Shown here in pieces: positions 21,940 through 32,489 of a stretch of 64,000 nucleotides of DNA. The DNA lies in the NCBI RefSeq assembly GCF_905171765.1, contig NC_053390.1:135114820-135178819 (forward strand), written 5' to 3'. The position numbers and the translations under genes are program-made. Position 1 is the stretch's first letter. Every line of letters starts with the position of its first letter. The stretch comes from Bufo bufo (lineage: Eukaryota > Chordata > Amphibia > Anura > Bufonidae). The notes under the pieces are model-generated. The model was not told where the DNA came from. It saw only the letters and a program-made list of their open reading frames with translations, and made no database searches.

Positions 21940-23340
21940 TCAATGACAGGGGGGTGATCAATGACAGGGGGGGTGATCAATGACAGGGGGGGTGATCAAT
22001 GACAGGGGGGGGTGATCAGGGAGTCTATATGGGGTGATCACCCCCCTGTCATTGATCACCCCCCTATAAGGCTCCATTCAGATGTCCGTATGTGTTTTGC
22101 GGATCCGATCCATGTATCCGTGGATCCGTAAAAATCATACGGACATCTGAATGCAGCCTGACAGGGGGGGTGATCAATGACAGGGGGGTAATCAATGACA
22201 GGGGGGTGATCAGGGAGTCTATATGGGGTGATCACCACAGTCATTGATCATGCCCCTGTAAGGCTCCATTCAGACGTCCGTATGCGTTTTGCGGATCCGA
22301 TCCATCTATCAGTGGATCCGTAAAAATCATGCGGACGTCTGAATGGAGCTTTACAGGGGTGTGATCAATGACAGGGGGGTAATCAATGACAGGGGGGGTG
22401 ATCAATGACAGGGGGGTGATCAGGGAGTCTATATGGGGTGATCACCCCCCTGTCATTGATCACCCCCCTATAAGGCTCCATTCAGATGTCCGTATGTGTT
22501 TTGCGGATCCGATCCATCTATCAGTGGATCCGTAAAAATCATGCGGACGTCTGAATGGAGCTTTACAGGGGTGTGATCAATGACAGGGGGGTGATGAGGG
22601 AGTCTATATGGGGTGATCACCACAATCATTGATCACGCCCCTGTAAGGCTCCATTCAGACGTCCGTATGCGTTTTGCGGATCCGATCCATCTATCAGTGG
22701 ATCCGTAAAAATCATGCGGACGTCTGAATGGAGCTTTACAGGGGTGTGATCAATGACAGGGGGGTAATCAATGACAGGGGGGTGATCAGGGAGTCTATAT
22801 GGGGTGATCACCACAGTCATTGATCACGCCCCTGTAAGGCTCCATTCAGACGTCCGTGTGCGTTTTGCGGATCCGATCCATCTATCAGTGGATCCGTAAA
22901 AATCATGCGGACGTCTGAATGGAGCTTTACAGGGGTGTGATCAATGACAGGGGGGTGATGAGGGAGTCTATATGGGGTGATCAGCACAGTCATTGATCAC
23001 GCCCCTGTAAGGCTCCATTCAGACGTCCGTATGCGTTTTGCGGATCCGATCCATCTATCAGTGGATCCGTAAAAATCATGCGGACGTCTGAATGGAGCTT
23101 TACAGGGGTGTGATCAATGACAGGGGGGTAATCAATGACAGGGGGGTGATGAGGGAGTCTATATGGGGTGATCACCACAGTCATTGATCACGCCCCTGTA
23201 AGGCTCCATTCAGACGTCCGTGTGCGTTTTGCGGATCCAATCCATCTATCAGTGGATCCGTAAAAATCATGCGGACGTCTGAATGGAGCTTTACAGCGGT
23301 GTGATCAATGACAGGGGGATAATCAATGACAGGGGGGTGA
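21940..23340. repeat. Satellite with units of 191 and 173 bp, each holding a MITE-like palindrome
   Basis: gcggatccgatccat recurs at 22099, 22291, 22503, 22676, 22867, 23040 and 23231, with spacings of 192, 212, 173, 191, 173 and 191 bp. Each unit holds an inverted pair, ggctccattcagacgtccg and cggacgtctgaatggagc. The units are joined by gatcaatgacagggggg spacers and by agtctatatggggtgatcac. The 191/173 alternation makes a ~364-bp dimer. Confidence 0.88.
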
Positions 23341-23429
23341 TCAGGGAGTCTATATGGGGTGATCAGGGGTGATCAGGGGCTAATAAGGGGTTAATAAGTG
23401 ACGGGGGGGGGTGTAGTGTAGTGTAGTGG

Positions 23430-23720
23430 TGCTTGGTGCTACTTTACTGAGCTACCTGTGTCCTCTGGTGGTCGATCAAAACAAAGGGGACCACCAGAGG
23501 ACCAGGTAGCAGGTATATTAGACGCTGTTATCAAAACAGCGTCTAATATACCTGTTAGGGGTTAAAAAAAACACATCTCCAGCCTGCCAGCGAACGATCG
23601 CCGCTGGCAGGCTGGAGATCAACTCTCTTACCTTCCGTTCCTGTGAGCGCGCGCGCCTGTGTGCGCGCGTTCACAGGAAATCTCGGCTCACGCGAGATGA
23701 CGACTATTGGCGTTAGCGTA
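23430..23720. repeat. String of perfect hairpins in P2
   Basis: Four stem-loops in 290 bp: tcctctggtggtc with its inverse; ggtatattagacgctgtt with its inverse around atcaa; atctccagcctgccagcg with its inverse; and cctgtgagcgcgcgcg with its near-inverse. A weaker one follows at tctcggctcacgcgagat. Confidence 0.85.
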
Positions 23721-24610
23721 GCCTGGGGGAGCCGCCGCAATGACGCCTTTCGGCGTTAGCGGTTAAAAACATCCAGGTATTACATGGCTAAGGCTTGTTT
23801 TGTTCATATAGGAAATGGCACATTTATAACAGCTGATTATCATTATCTGTCATTATCCTACCCTGTGACCATTTTTGCTAAAGGATAAAGGGTAGTGTTG
23901 ATCGAGCAACAAAGTGCTCGGGTGCTTGGGGCTCGGGACGAACACCTCGGGATGCTCGGGTTCTCTACCGAGCACCCGAGTACAATGGAAGTCAATGGGA
24001 GAATCCGAGCATTAAACCAGGCAACCCCTGCTCTGAAGAGGAGAAGGTGTCTGGATCATAAGAAAAGGTCAGAAATTGATGGAAACACTACAGAAATGGT
24101 TTGGGAACAGCATGGAAAGGATGCATGGATGCATCTTGGACTCCCAGGTTGCTGCTGGGAACGATGTTGTTCGAGTATTATGGCACTTTTGCAGACTGAC
24201 AATAATAGGCGCAAAACCGAAGATAAAATAGATTTTAGACGGAGGAAAAATTGTTAGGAAACATTCTTTCCTGTATATTTACTTGTATATAAAGTGCAAG
24301 TGCTGCCAACAATTACAAGGAACCGGCACTCCAATACACTGTTTATTACACATAAAGGAGGGCATCATACACCCATGAAAAATTATGATTGATGGCCCCC
24401 TGGTCAGCTGACTGTTGAGGAACGGTTGAGACATATGCATATATATCCATGCATGCCTGCAAACACGTGCGGGCATGTATGGTATATATGTGCATACATT
24501 AGCCATAGCATCATGGGACGATGTGCGCAGATGTGCCCAGCATCTGCGCACGTCTGCCCATGGTGATCCCCAGGGGCTCATGGTGGCCCCTGTGGGAAAT
24601 ATGTGCCCCC

Positions 24611-24760
24611 TTATATTGTAGGGGCTTGTGCCCTCTTATATTGTAGGGGCTTGTGCCCTCTTATATTGTAGGGGCTTGTGCCCTCTTATATTGTAGGGGC
24701 TTGTGCCCTCTTATATTGTAGGGGCTTGTGCCCTCTTATATTGTAGGGGCTTGTGCCCCC
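24611..24760. repeat. Six exact 25-bp tandem repeats
   Basis: The unit ttatattgtaggggcttgtg plus ccctc is repeated six times without change, apart from the final base pair of the last copy. Perfect identity implies recent expansion. Confidence 0.95.
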
Positions 24761-24941
24761 TTATCTGTGCCCCCTTATATATGAATGTGGCCCCTTAGAT
24801 AATCCCCCTTAATATATGCCCCCTTATCATATATATATGTGCCCCTATACAGTTATATAGGAGGGCTTATTCCTGCCCCTATGTGAATAATGTCCGTTCA
24901 TATATGCTTATAGATGTGCCCCAAGCATCTATAGGCATATA

Positions 24942-25151
24942 CAGTGGCGGAAATAATTATTTGACCCCTCACTGATTTTGTAAGTTTGTCCAATGACAAA
25001 GAAATGAAAAGTCTCAGAACAGTATCATTTCAATGGTAGGTTTATTGTAACAGTGGCAGATAGCACATCAAAAGGAAAATCGAAAAAATAACTTTAAATA
25101 AAAGATAGCAACTGATTTGCATTTCATTGAGTGAAATAAGTATTTGAACCC
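24942..25151 (+). repeat. Left terminal inverted repeat of the Tc1 element
   Basis: About 210 bp, ending at gtatttgaaccc. It is near-identical to the inverse of 26316-26525. The first copy base difference is at position 8 (c/t). Confidence 0.93.
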
Positions 25152-25167
25152 TCTAACAAAAAAAGAC

Positions 25168-26160
25168 TTAATACTTGGTGGAAAAACCCTTGTTTGCAAG
25201 CACAGAGGTCAAACGTTTCTTGTAATTGATGACCAAGTTTGCGCACATTTTAGGAGGAATGTTGGTCCACTCCTCTTTGCAGATCATCTCTAAATCCCTA
25301 AGGTTTCGAGGCTGTCTCTGTGCAACTCTGAGCTTGAGGTCCGGAGACTGACTAGGCCACTCCATGACCTTAATGTGCTTCTTCTTGAGCCACTCCTTTG
25401 TTGCCTTTGCTGTATGTTTTGGGTCATTGTCGTGCTGGAACACCCATCCACGACCCATTTTCAGTTTCCTGGCAGAGGGAAGGAGGTTATCGCTCAGGAT
25501 TTCACGATACATGGCTCCGTCCATTTTCCCGTTTATGCGAATAAGTTGTCCTGTGCCCTTAGCAGAAAAACACCCCCAAAGCAAAATGTTTCCACCCCCA
25601 TGCTTGACGGTGGGGACGGTGTTTTGGGGGTCATAGGCAGCATTTTTCTTCCTCCAAACACAGCGAGTTGAGTTAATGCCAAAGAGCTCTATTTTGGTCT
25701 CATCAGACCACAGCACCTTCTCCCAGTCACTCTCTGAATCATTCAGGTGTTCATTGGCAAACTTCAGACGGGCCTGCACATGTGCCTTCCTGAGCAGGGG
25801 GACCTTGCGAGCCCTGCAGGATTTTAATCCATTGCGGTGTAATGTGTTTCCAATGGTTTTCTTGGTGACTGTGGTCCCTGCTAATTTGAGGTCATTAACT
25901 AACTCCTCCCGTGTAGTTCTAGGATGCTTTTTCACCTTTCTCAGAACCATTGACACCCCACGAGGTGAGATCTTGCGTGGAGCCCCAGAGCGAGGTCGAT
26001 TGATGGTCATTTTGTGCTCCTTCCATTTTCGAACAATCGCACCAACAGTTGTCACCTTCTCTCCCAGCTTCTTGCTAATGGTTTTGTAGCCCATTCCAGC
26101 CTTGTGCAGGTCTACAATTTTGTCTCTGACATCCTTGGACAGCTCTTTGGTCTTTCCCAT
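25168..26160 (-). pseudogene. Tc1 transposase, open frame but lacking the catalytic glutamate
   Basis: A 330-residue frame with no stops starts [13 protein letters not shown] and ends NKGFSTKY, as in full-length Tc1-like transposases (about 340 residues). Visible in order: an N-terminal paired-like helix-turn-helix (about 1-60, [14 protein letters not shown]), a basic GRPR-like linker ([10 protein letters not shown]), a second DNA-binding helix set, the first catalytic aspartate in [12 protein letters not shown] and the second in [10 protein letters not shown]. The third block, normally SPDLNPIENLWREL, is shortened to SPDL followed directly by KLRVAQRQ. Ten residues including the catalytic glutamate are missing by a clean 30-bp in-frame deletion. 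The protein might still bind the inverted repeats but should not cut DNA. Confidence 0.9.
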
Positions 26161-26315
26161 GTTGGAGAGTTTGGAGTCTGCTTGATTGATTGATTCTGTG
26201 GACAGGTGTCTTTTATACAGGTGACTAGTTAAGACAGGTGTCCTTAATGAGGGTGACTAATTGAGTAGAAGTGTCTAACCACTCTGTGGGAGCCAGAACT
26301 CTTAATGGTTGGTAG

Positions 26316-26525
26316 GGGTTCAAATACTTATTTCACTCAATGAAATGCAAATCAGTTGCTATCTTTTATTTAAAGTTATTTTTTCGATTTTCCTTTTGAT
26401 GTGCTATCTGCCACTGTTACAATAAACCTACCATTGAAATGATACTGTTCTGAGACTTTTCATTTCTTTGTCATTGGACAAACTTACAAAATCAGTGAGG
26501 GGTCAAATAATTATTTCCACCACTG
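26316..26525 (-). repeat. Right terminal inverted repeat of the Tc1 element
   Basis: Inverse counterpart of 24942-25151. It begins gggttcaaatacttatttc and ends ttccaccactg before the TA target. Confidence 0.93.
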
Positions 26526-27039
26526 TATGGACGGAATCCCGCTCATATGCGCCTGCTGGGTGGGTGGAGGAGACCGACAGTTGGACAATTATGTCCAGCG
26601 TCGGCCTCTACAAAGGACAGAGGATCAAAAAGATCCTCTGCCCTTTGTCACCATCTCCGGCAGCGCTGGAGATGGTATGCCTAACAGGCAGGGCGGTAAA
26701 ACTGGCGCGAGCGCTGCAGGGTTTAAATACCCCAGCAGCACTGCGCTCGGACAGTTCTGCACCCCCCCCCTGAAGATGAGCGGATCCGGTGCTCAGAATG
26801 GGACCCCTCCATACAGGAGAGCGCAGGCAGCGATGTGCTGCGCTCTTAAGAAATGACCGGCCACCCCCACAGAGAGGAGAGAGAGAGAGCGCAGGCACAC
26901 TGAGCCCTGTACCCGGAACAAGAGCTGAGAAGAGAGTTGGAGAGCCCAGAGCAGTCGAGCCCAGAGCAGCCCAGAGGAGGAGAGCAGAAGGACGGAGCAG
27001 AACAGACTAAGTATCGCTTTCCCTGTCCTGCCTCCTCCT

Positions 27040-27330
27040 TAACCCTTGCTGCCCTGAACCCCTAATCCTTTCCCTGGGATCTCACTGCCCCCTGCCATTA
27101 ACCCCTTCCCAGCAGTCCCTGACACCCCTGCAGTCTGCCCTGTCCTGTCCCTGCAGAGCATTCTGCATTAACCCCTTCAATGCCCTGCTCTGCCCTGACA
27201 CCCCTGCAGTCTGCCCTGTCCCTGCAGAGCATTCTGCATTAACCCCTTCAATGCCCTGCTCTGCCCTGCAAGTCCCTGCAGAGCATTAACCTCTGCATTG
27301 CCCTGTCCCTGCAGAGCCCTGACCATTAAC
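27040..27330. repeat. CCCTGCAG-rich imperfect tandem repeat
   Basis: Repeated blocks of tctgccctgtccctgcagag and cattctgcattaaccccttc, spaced about 75-80 bp, over roughly three copies. It has no coding content. Confidence 0.75.
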
Positions 27331-27910
27331 CCCTCCCTGCTACTGCTGCCCTGTTAACCCCTACCATACCAGGGGTTAACCCTTTCTTGGGTTACCCCTT
27401 GCCCGGGTGTTTAACCCCTTTTACCCCGTAGGGATAGTATATTGTCAGGCGGGTGGGTTACTGATATTTGTGAGTATGCGAATGTATTATTGTAATGTAT
27501 AGATAGTATGTGGGGTGGAATTTGGGATTGGGTAGTGTAGTTAGGCTTGTATTGTGTTTATTGTAGTACTGTTTCTGTACTGCGGTGTGTACGTCTATAT
27601 GTATATATATTCATATCCATTGATCCATGAATATATATAGATATAACGTATTGCTAGACTGATATAATTGTATTGTGTAATAAATATTCCTTATTGTTCA
27701 TAATGCAGTGTATGGTGTTTTTAGTAGTCGCCGCCGTAGTATAGTGATAGTAAGGCGCTTGCAGCTAGCGTAGTGATTAGTGTAAAGCATAGCAAAGGTA
27801 TTGTTGTTATATAAAGGCATAAATAGGCGGAGTTATCAATAGATGGTTCCTCCCATTTATGAATATTAATTATCAATATTTGCATAAATATTGGTGATTA
27901 ATATTCCCCC
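27330..27910. other. No gene seen; AT-rich with two strong palindromes
   Basis: Palindromes occur at about 27600-27640 (atatatattcat with its inverse) and 27860-27906. Otherwise no signal. Confidence 0.5.
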
Positions 27911-27914
27911 TTTA

Positions 27915-28945
27915 CACTGACCCTCTAAAAAATTTGATGCGAGGGCCTGCAGGTGAGCTGACCCTGTAAAAGATTGAAGGTGAGGGCCTACAGGTGAGCT
28001 GACCCTATAAAAGATTGTATGGGAGGGCCTGCAGGTGAGCTGACCCTGTAAAACATTATATGCGAGGGCCTGCAGCTAAGCTGACCCTCTAAAAAATGAT
28101 ATGCAAGGGCCTGCAGGTGGGTAGACCCTATAAAAGATTATAGGTGAGGGCCTGCTGGTGAGCTGAACCTATAAAACATTATATGCAAGGGCCTTCAGGT
28201 GAGCTGACCCTGTAAAAGATTGTAGGTGAGGGGCTTCAGGTGAGCTGACCCAGCAAAAGATTTTAGGTGAGGGCCTGCTGGTGAGCTGACCCTGTAAAAC
28301 ATTATATGCGAGGGCCTACAGGTGAGCTGACCCTGTAAAAGATTATATGCTAGGGCAAGCAGATGAGCTGACCCTGTATAACATTGTAGGTGAGAGCCTG
28401 CTGGTGAGCTGACCCTCTAAAAAATTGTTTGCGAGGGCCTGTAGGTGAGCTGACCCTGTAAAACATTATATGCAAGGGTCTGCAGGTGAGCTGACCCACA
28501 AAAAAAATTATAAGCGAGGGACTACTTGTGAGCTGACACTGTAAAAGATTAAAGGTGAGGGCCTGCTGGTGATCTTCCCATATAAAACTTTATATGAAAG
28601 GGCCAGCAGGTAAGCTGACCATGTAAAACATTGTATTCGAGGGCCTTCAGGTGAGCTGACTCTGTAAAAGATTTGAGGTGTGGGCCTGCTGGTGAGCTGA
28701 CCCTGTGAAAGATTTGAGGTGCAGGCCTTCTGGTGAGCTGACCCTCTAAAAGATTTTATGTGCGGGCCTGCTGGTGAGCTGACCCAGCAAAAAATTGCAG
28801 GTGAAGGCCTGCTGGTGAGCTGGCCCTCTAAAAAATGATATGCAAAGGGCCTGCAGCTGAGTTGAGCCTCTAAAAAATTATATGTGAGGGCCTGCAGCTG
28901 AGCTGACCCTCTAAAAAATAATATGCGAAGGGCATATATGCGAGG
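27915..28945. repeat. 41-bp minisatellite 3' of the hAT E transposase
   Basis: About 25 diverged units of 41 bp, consensus parts gagctgaccctgtaaaa and gagggcctgcaggt. It begins roughly 160 bp beyond the hAT E transposase stop on that strand, the same place as the arrays of copies D, C, A and F. Its sequence is unrelated to theirs. Confidence 0.88.
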
Positions 28946-29102
28946 GCATTATATGTGATGAATAAGCATTTTGATATGATGGAAGAGGAGGAGGATGAGA
29001 AAAGGAAGATTCAACCATATACTCTTGTTTGTGGTGGAAAGGGTGCATGGGAATACAGTGTATTCAGTACATTATAAACAACACATTTAAAGTGCCTTTA
29101 TG

Positions 29103-30490
29103 TTCAGCCGCTTTCCTCTGGTGGAGTTGAGAAGTCATGGTCAATCCAGGCCTTGTTCAATTTTACAAGAGTCAACCTGTCAGCATTTTCAGTTGACAGG
29201 CGGATCTGTAATTATGCCACCAGCAGCACTAAATACCCGCTCAGACAAAATGCTGGCAGCAGGGCAGGCCAGCACCTCCAAGGTGTAGAGCGCCAGTTCG
29301 TGCCACTTGTCCAGCTCGGACACCCAGAAGTTGTAAGGCACTGAGGGATCATTGAGAATGCTGACACGGTCTGCTATGTACTCCTTCACCATCTTCCAAA
29401 ATGTTTCCCTCCTTGTGACACTAGGCCGCGCATCAGGGTGAGGGTGCTGGCGGGGTATCATGAAACTGTCCCAGGCTTTGAAGAGTGTTGCCCTGCCTCT
29501 GTTGGAACTGCTGTGTGTTACCCTTGTCTCACCTCCTCGGTTGCCCAAGGAACTATGGACTCTGCCGCCAGTATTGTCAGATGGAGATTTTTGGAGCAAT
29601 TTTTCAACAAGGACCTTCTGGTATTGCACCATTTTGCTCGTCCTCTCCACCAGAGAAATGAGAGGTGAGAAGTTCTCTTTGTAGCGGGGGTCGAGAAGGG
29701 TGAACAACCAGTAATCCGTGTTGTTAAAAATGCGTATAACACGCGGGTCGCTGGAAAGGCAGCCCAACATGAAGTCAGCCATATGTGCCAGAGTACCAAA
29801 AGGCAAGACTTCGCTGTCATCAAGAGGATGACTCTCATTCTTCTCATCCTCTTCTTCCTCTTTTGCCCTCCCACGCAGAACAGATGGAATTAAACTTCCA
29901 TGGGTACTACCCTCTGTAGTGGAAGCAACCGTCTCCTGATCCTCCTCCTACTTTTCTTCATCGTCCAATTCGCGCTGAGAAGACGAACTGAGGGTGGTCT
30001 GGCTATCAACCTATGTAATGTCTTCCCCCATTTCTACCTCTTCCACATGCAAAGCGTCGTCCTTAATTGCGAGCAGTGAGCATTTGAGTAGACATACAAG
30101 TGGGATGGTTACGCTGATAATAGCGTTATCGGTGCTCACCATCTGTGTTGATTCCTCAAAGTTTCTTAAAACCTCACAGGAGGTCAGACATCCATGCCCA
30201 CTCCTCGCTTGTGAATAGCGGATGTTGACTGGAAAGGCGACGATCATGTTGCAGCTGGTATTCCACGACTGCCCTCTGCTGCTCACAAAGCCTGGCCAAC
30301 ATGTGGAACGTTGAGTTCCATCGCATGTTCACGTTGCAAAACAGCCGGTGAGCTGGCTATTTCCAGCGCAGCTGCAGCGTTGACAGACCGGCTGAAGCAG
30401 TCGATGACTTGCGGAAATGTGCACACATGCGGTGCACCTTCACCAGTAGCTCAGGCAAAGTGGGGTAGCTTTTTAGAAACCGCTGAACCA
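29103..30490 (-). pseudogene. hAT E transposase, C-terminal half
   Basis: On the minus strand from 30490: LVVQRFLKSYPTLPELL, an MRWNSTFHMLARLCEQQRAV segment (TRWNST-type motif) and VSTDNAIISVTIPLVCLL. After an acidic linker comes the best open piece (29189-29806), with LPFGTLAHMADFMLGCL, LLDPRYKENF and the dimerisation motif PAASILSERVFSAAGGIITD. A small deletion just after GGIITD shifts the frame. The natural ending AWIDHDFSTPPEESG can still be read to a TGA at 29103-29105. Other lesions lie near 30011, 29940 and 30350. The N-terminus, BED finger and first catalytic aspartate are absent: the gene stops at the TTAA of a MITE (30496). Confidence 0.8.
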
Positions 30491-30495
30491 CTAAG

Positions 30496-30811
30496 TTTAA
30501 AGGGAACCTGTCACCTTCCTAAACCATCCGAAGCCGCCAGCAGCACCTGCGTGTAGTCAGCAGTGTGTTTCTGATTATGCCTTTCTTCCTGAAGGCAGAT
30601 GCAGCAAAATTACTGAAAACGTTTTTTCCCCTGCCCAGCGCACTTCTCCACACATGCTTGAAGTCAAGGGGGCAGCGACCTCCTTGCTTCAAGTCACGGT
30701 AACCATGCCCCCTTTCCTGCCTCTTCGCTGTGACTGACAGCGCTTATGCACGAGAGTTCAGCTGCCTTTGCCGAACAGCCGGGTGTCAGTTTCAGCGAAA
30801 GGGGAGGGAAG
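30496..30811. mobile_element. Fragment of a TTAA-type MITE (family 1)
   Basis: It starts ttaaagggaacctgtcacc at the exact point where the hAT E transposase is cut. TTAAAGGR ends resemble T2/Kolobok-type MITEs known from Xenopus. Its second inverted repeat is missing. Around 30812 the sequence changes to a different MITE family. Confidence 0.55.
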
Positions 30812-31140
30812 GGGGCTGTTTGAGAAGGCAGCAGGGCTCCAGGAGCGCTGCGGCATTCTCACTGTTTACTGTAGGCTCTAGTGATGTCACGACTAGTATC
30901 AACTGGCCTGGGCACGGCTAAGCTCTGTTCACTTAATGGAGCTTAGCTCCGCCCATGCCAGTTGATACTAGTCGTGACGTCACTGGGCCTACGGTAAACA
31001 GTGAGAAGGCCGCGGTGCTGCTGGAGCACCGCTGCCTTCTCAAACAGCTGATCGGCGGGGGTCCCAGATGTCCCCCACCGGTCAGATGCTGATCTATCCA
31101 GAGGATAGATCATCAGTTTAAACAAACTGCAAAACCCCTT
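30812..31140. mobile_element. Palindromic TTAA-type MITE (family 2), left end lost
   Basis: Arms containing gatactagtcgtgacgtcac and its inverse, and cactgtttac with its inverse, fold around 30930. The right end is gcaaaacccctttaa. The left arm stops at ctgtttgagaaggcag, where it joins family 1. The right TTAA overlaps the stop codon of the Ngaro hydrolase frame. Confidence 0.6.
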
Positions 31141-31780
31141 TAAGATTCTGCGTCCCTCCACATTCTCAGGGCTGTTTTAATTCCTTCCTGAATCCCTAGG
31201 GACCACAAATCAATCCCCACTGCATTGAGGTGCACCCCATCCGCCCCTCCAAAATTCACCCACTCCCGCCTCCAATTCCACATGCCGAATTGCAACCGCC
31301 CCATTCCTTGCCCCAAATCTACACACTGCCCGATTCACTTTGATCTGAGCCTTATTAAGTCGCTCAACTGACCTGGCCCCTCTCCAGGACCGTCTCGGCA
31401 CTATATCAGACCACACCGTGATCATCTTCAGGAATAGCGCCCATAACTTAAGATCAAATTTAACATCCCAAATTAACTCCCGAAACGGCTGAGCTCCCAA
31501 ATCGTTACCCCCAACATGTAACACTAAAATGTCTGGGGGCGATCCAACCTCACAAAGCAGTGAACCTCCCGTAACATCCCGCCCCATAACATACCTCTGA
31601 TGCCCAGCCACCGCAACACTACCGTATCCCACCCGAACCCCAGTTGAATCACGTTCGGTCTTACATCCACTCTTATTGCCCCCCAGAACATGAAGGAATG
31701 TCCTACTATCCAAACCAGCGCCACTTGTAAACCTAAAACCAGCAAAAGAAACACAAAAATTTTAAACATTGAACTGATCG
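31140..31780 (-). pseudogene. SGNH/GDSL-type hydrolase domain of Ngaro
   Basis: Three hallmark blocks are readable on the minus strand: block I VGHSFMFWGA (about 31680-31705), block III ILVLHVGGNDLG (GGND at 31501-31512) and block V DGVHLNAVGIDLW (about 31205-31245). They are followed by LGIQEGIKTALRMW and a TAA at about 31140. They lie in three different frames, with shifts between blocks I and III and just before block V, so no active enzyme could be made. Such a domain is known in vertebrate Ngaro elements. Its role in the life cycle is unknown. A TTAA-type MITE abuts the stop codon. Confidence 0.75.
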
Positions 31781-31789
31781 TCATACACA

Positions 31790-32229
31790 ATCTACCCAGT
31801 CTCACATATGACCGAAATCTAATTGATTCCCACTGACCTATTCTTTTTATCATATCTTCACCCAAACCCAAATGCGCCGCTTCTGTCGCTGCCCCAATCC
31901 TAAATGAATGCCCCGTATAACCCTTGTCATTAACCCCCCAAAACCTTCAAGCATTTTTTGAAAGTGGCAAGAAATTGGAACCTAAACAGAAAAGATCCGC
32001 TCTCATGTCGAAGAAGAGGAGAAGCGCCCTCCCCAATCGCTCCCCCATAACTCTCCAAACATCTAACAGGGAAAAAAACACAACCCGGGACTTCAAACAA
32101 GGTCAACTGCCTGCCCTTACCCTCCTGATCTGTCTTGGACTTCCTTATATGCACCACCACCCTATCCGCGTATACTTCGACGTCCTCAATCCTCAAACCC
32201 CCTGCTCTATTAATGCTACTACTCACTAA
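31790..32229 (-). pseudogene. Ngaro tyrosine recombinase, C-terminal catalytic part
   Basis: Reading from 32229, SSSINRAGGLRIEDVEVYAD continues the recombinase directly after the hAT A target site. Next come IRKSKTDQEGKG and LTLFEVPGC. After a frameshift near 31930 follows GHSFRIGAATEAAHLG (HxxR at 31900-31911), then RIGQWESIRFRSYVRL, with the nucleophilic tyrosine near 31806. The first catalytic arginine lies on the other side of hAT A (43911-44140). The enzyme would integrate circular DNA copies by strand exchange. Confidence 0.85.
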
Positions 32230-32380
32230 TAGAGTTGAGCGGACACCTGGATGTTCGCGTTCGACGGGTTCAGCCACACTTGAGAAAAAAGTTCGAGTTC
32301 GGTACCCGAACTTGACCCCGAACCTGAACCCCATTAAAGTCAATGGGGACCCGAACTTTTGAGCACTAAAATGGCTGTAA
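32230..32380. repeat. Left subterminal repeat block of hAT A
   Basis: Several copies of gttcg-gttc / cccgaac, including ttcgagttcggtacccgaac. It corresponds to the blocks at 43820-43910, 4040-4181 and 58850-58961. Confidence 0.6.
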
Positions 32381-32489
32381 AAATGCAATTGAAAGGGCTA
32401 GAGGGCTGCAAATGGCATCAAAATATGGGTAAGAGCATGGAAAGTGCTCTGCAAACAAATGTGGATAGGGAAATGACTTTAAATAACAT

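Larger units (their letters stand above)
19491..23762. mobile_element. TTAA-flanked repeat element P2 (4.3 kb)
   Basis: The unit lies between TTAA at 19487-19490 and 23763-23766. Its left end is ccacttaaggacc, close to the P1 end ccccttaaggacc. The right end (ggcgttagcgg, inverse ccgctaacgcc) matches only partly, so right-end assignment is tentative. Inside are a run of mirrored ~400-bp segments (about 19790-21900), a MITE-derived satellite (21940-23340) and a hairpin string (23430-23720). No transposase is present. The overall plan resembles P1, so I place both in one TTAA-type group. Confidence 0.6.
24942..26525 (-). mobile_element. Tc1/mariner element with 210-bp inverted repeats
   Basis: The element is 1584 bp, starts cagtggcggaaataattat and ends in the near-inverse, and is flanked by TA (24940-24941 and 26526-26527). 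Left (24942-25151) and right (26316-26525) inverted repeats are about 210 bp and nearly identical, the long-TIR form common in fish and frog Tc1-like elements. It encloses one uninterrupted minus-strand transposase frame. It sits in hairpin-rich P5 DNA inside hAT E. Confidence 0.95.
24255..27910. mobile_element. Hairpin-rich repeat P5 interrupted by a Tc1 element
   Basis: Between the left end of hAT E and its 41-bp array lies sequence full of stem-loops, of the kind seen in P1 and P2. Examples: catatatatccatgcatgcc with its near-inverse (about 24433-24485); gtgcgcagatg-catctgcgcac (24520-24550); tatgcttatagatg with its inverse (24903-24939); caaaggacagaggatc with its inverse (26610-26647); accatctccggc-gctggagatggt (26650-26676); and gaatattaat with its inverse (27860-27906). 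The Tc1 copy at 24942-26525 interrupts it. I cannot define its termini, so treating it as one element is inference. Confidence 0.45.

Noticed and set aside
24611..24760. CRISPR-like array of six identical 25-bp units
   Set aside because: No spacers between the units. It is a plain tandem repeat in a eukaryotic setting.
25364..26089. Plus-strand frames of 90-137 codons
   Set aside because: Antisense to the 330-codon Tc1 transposase.
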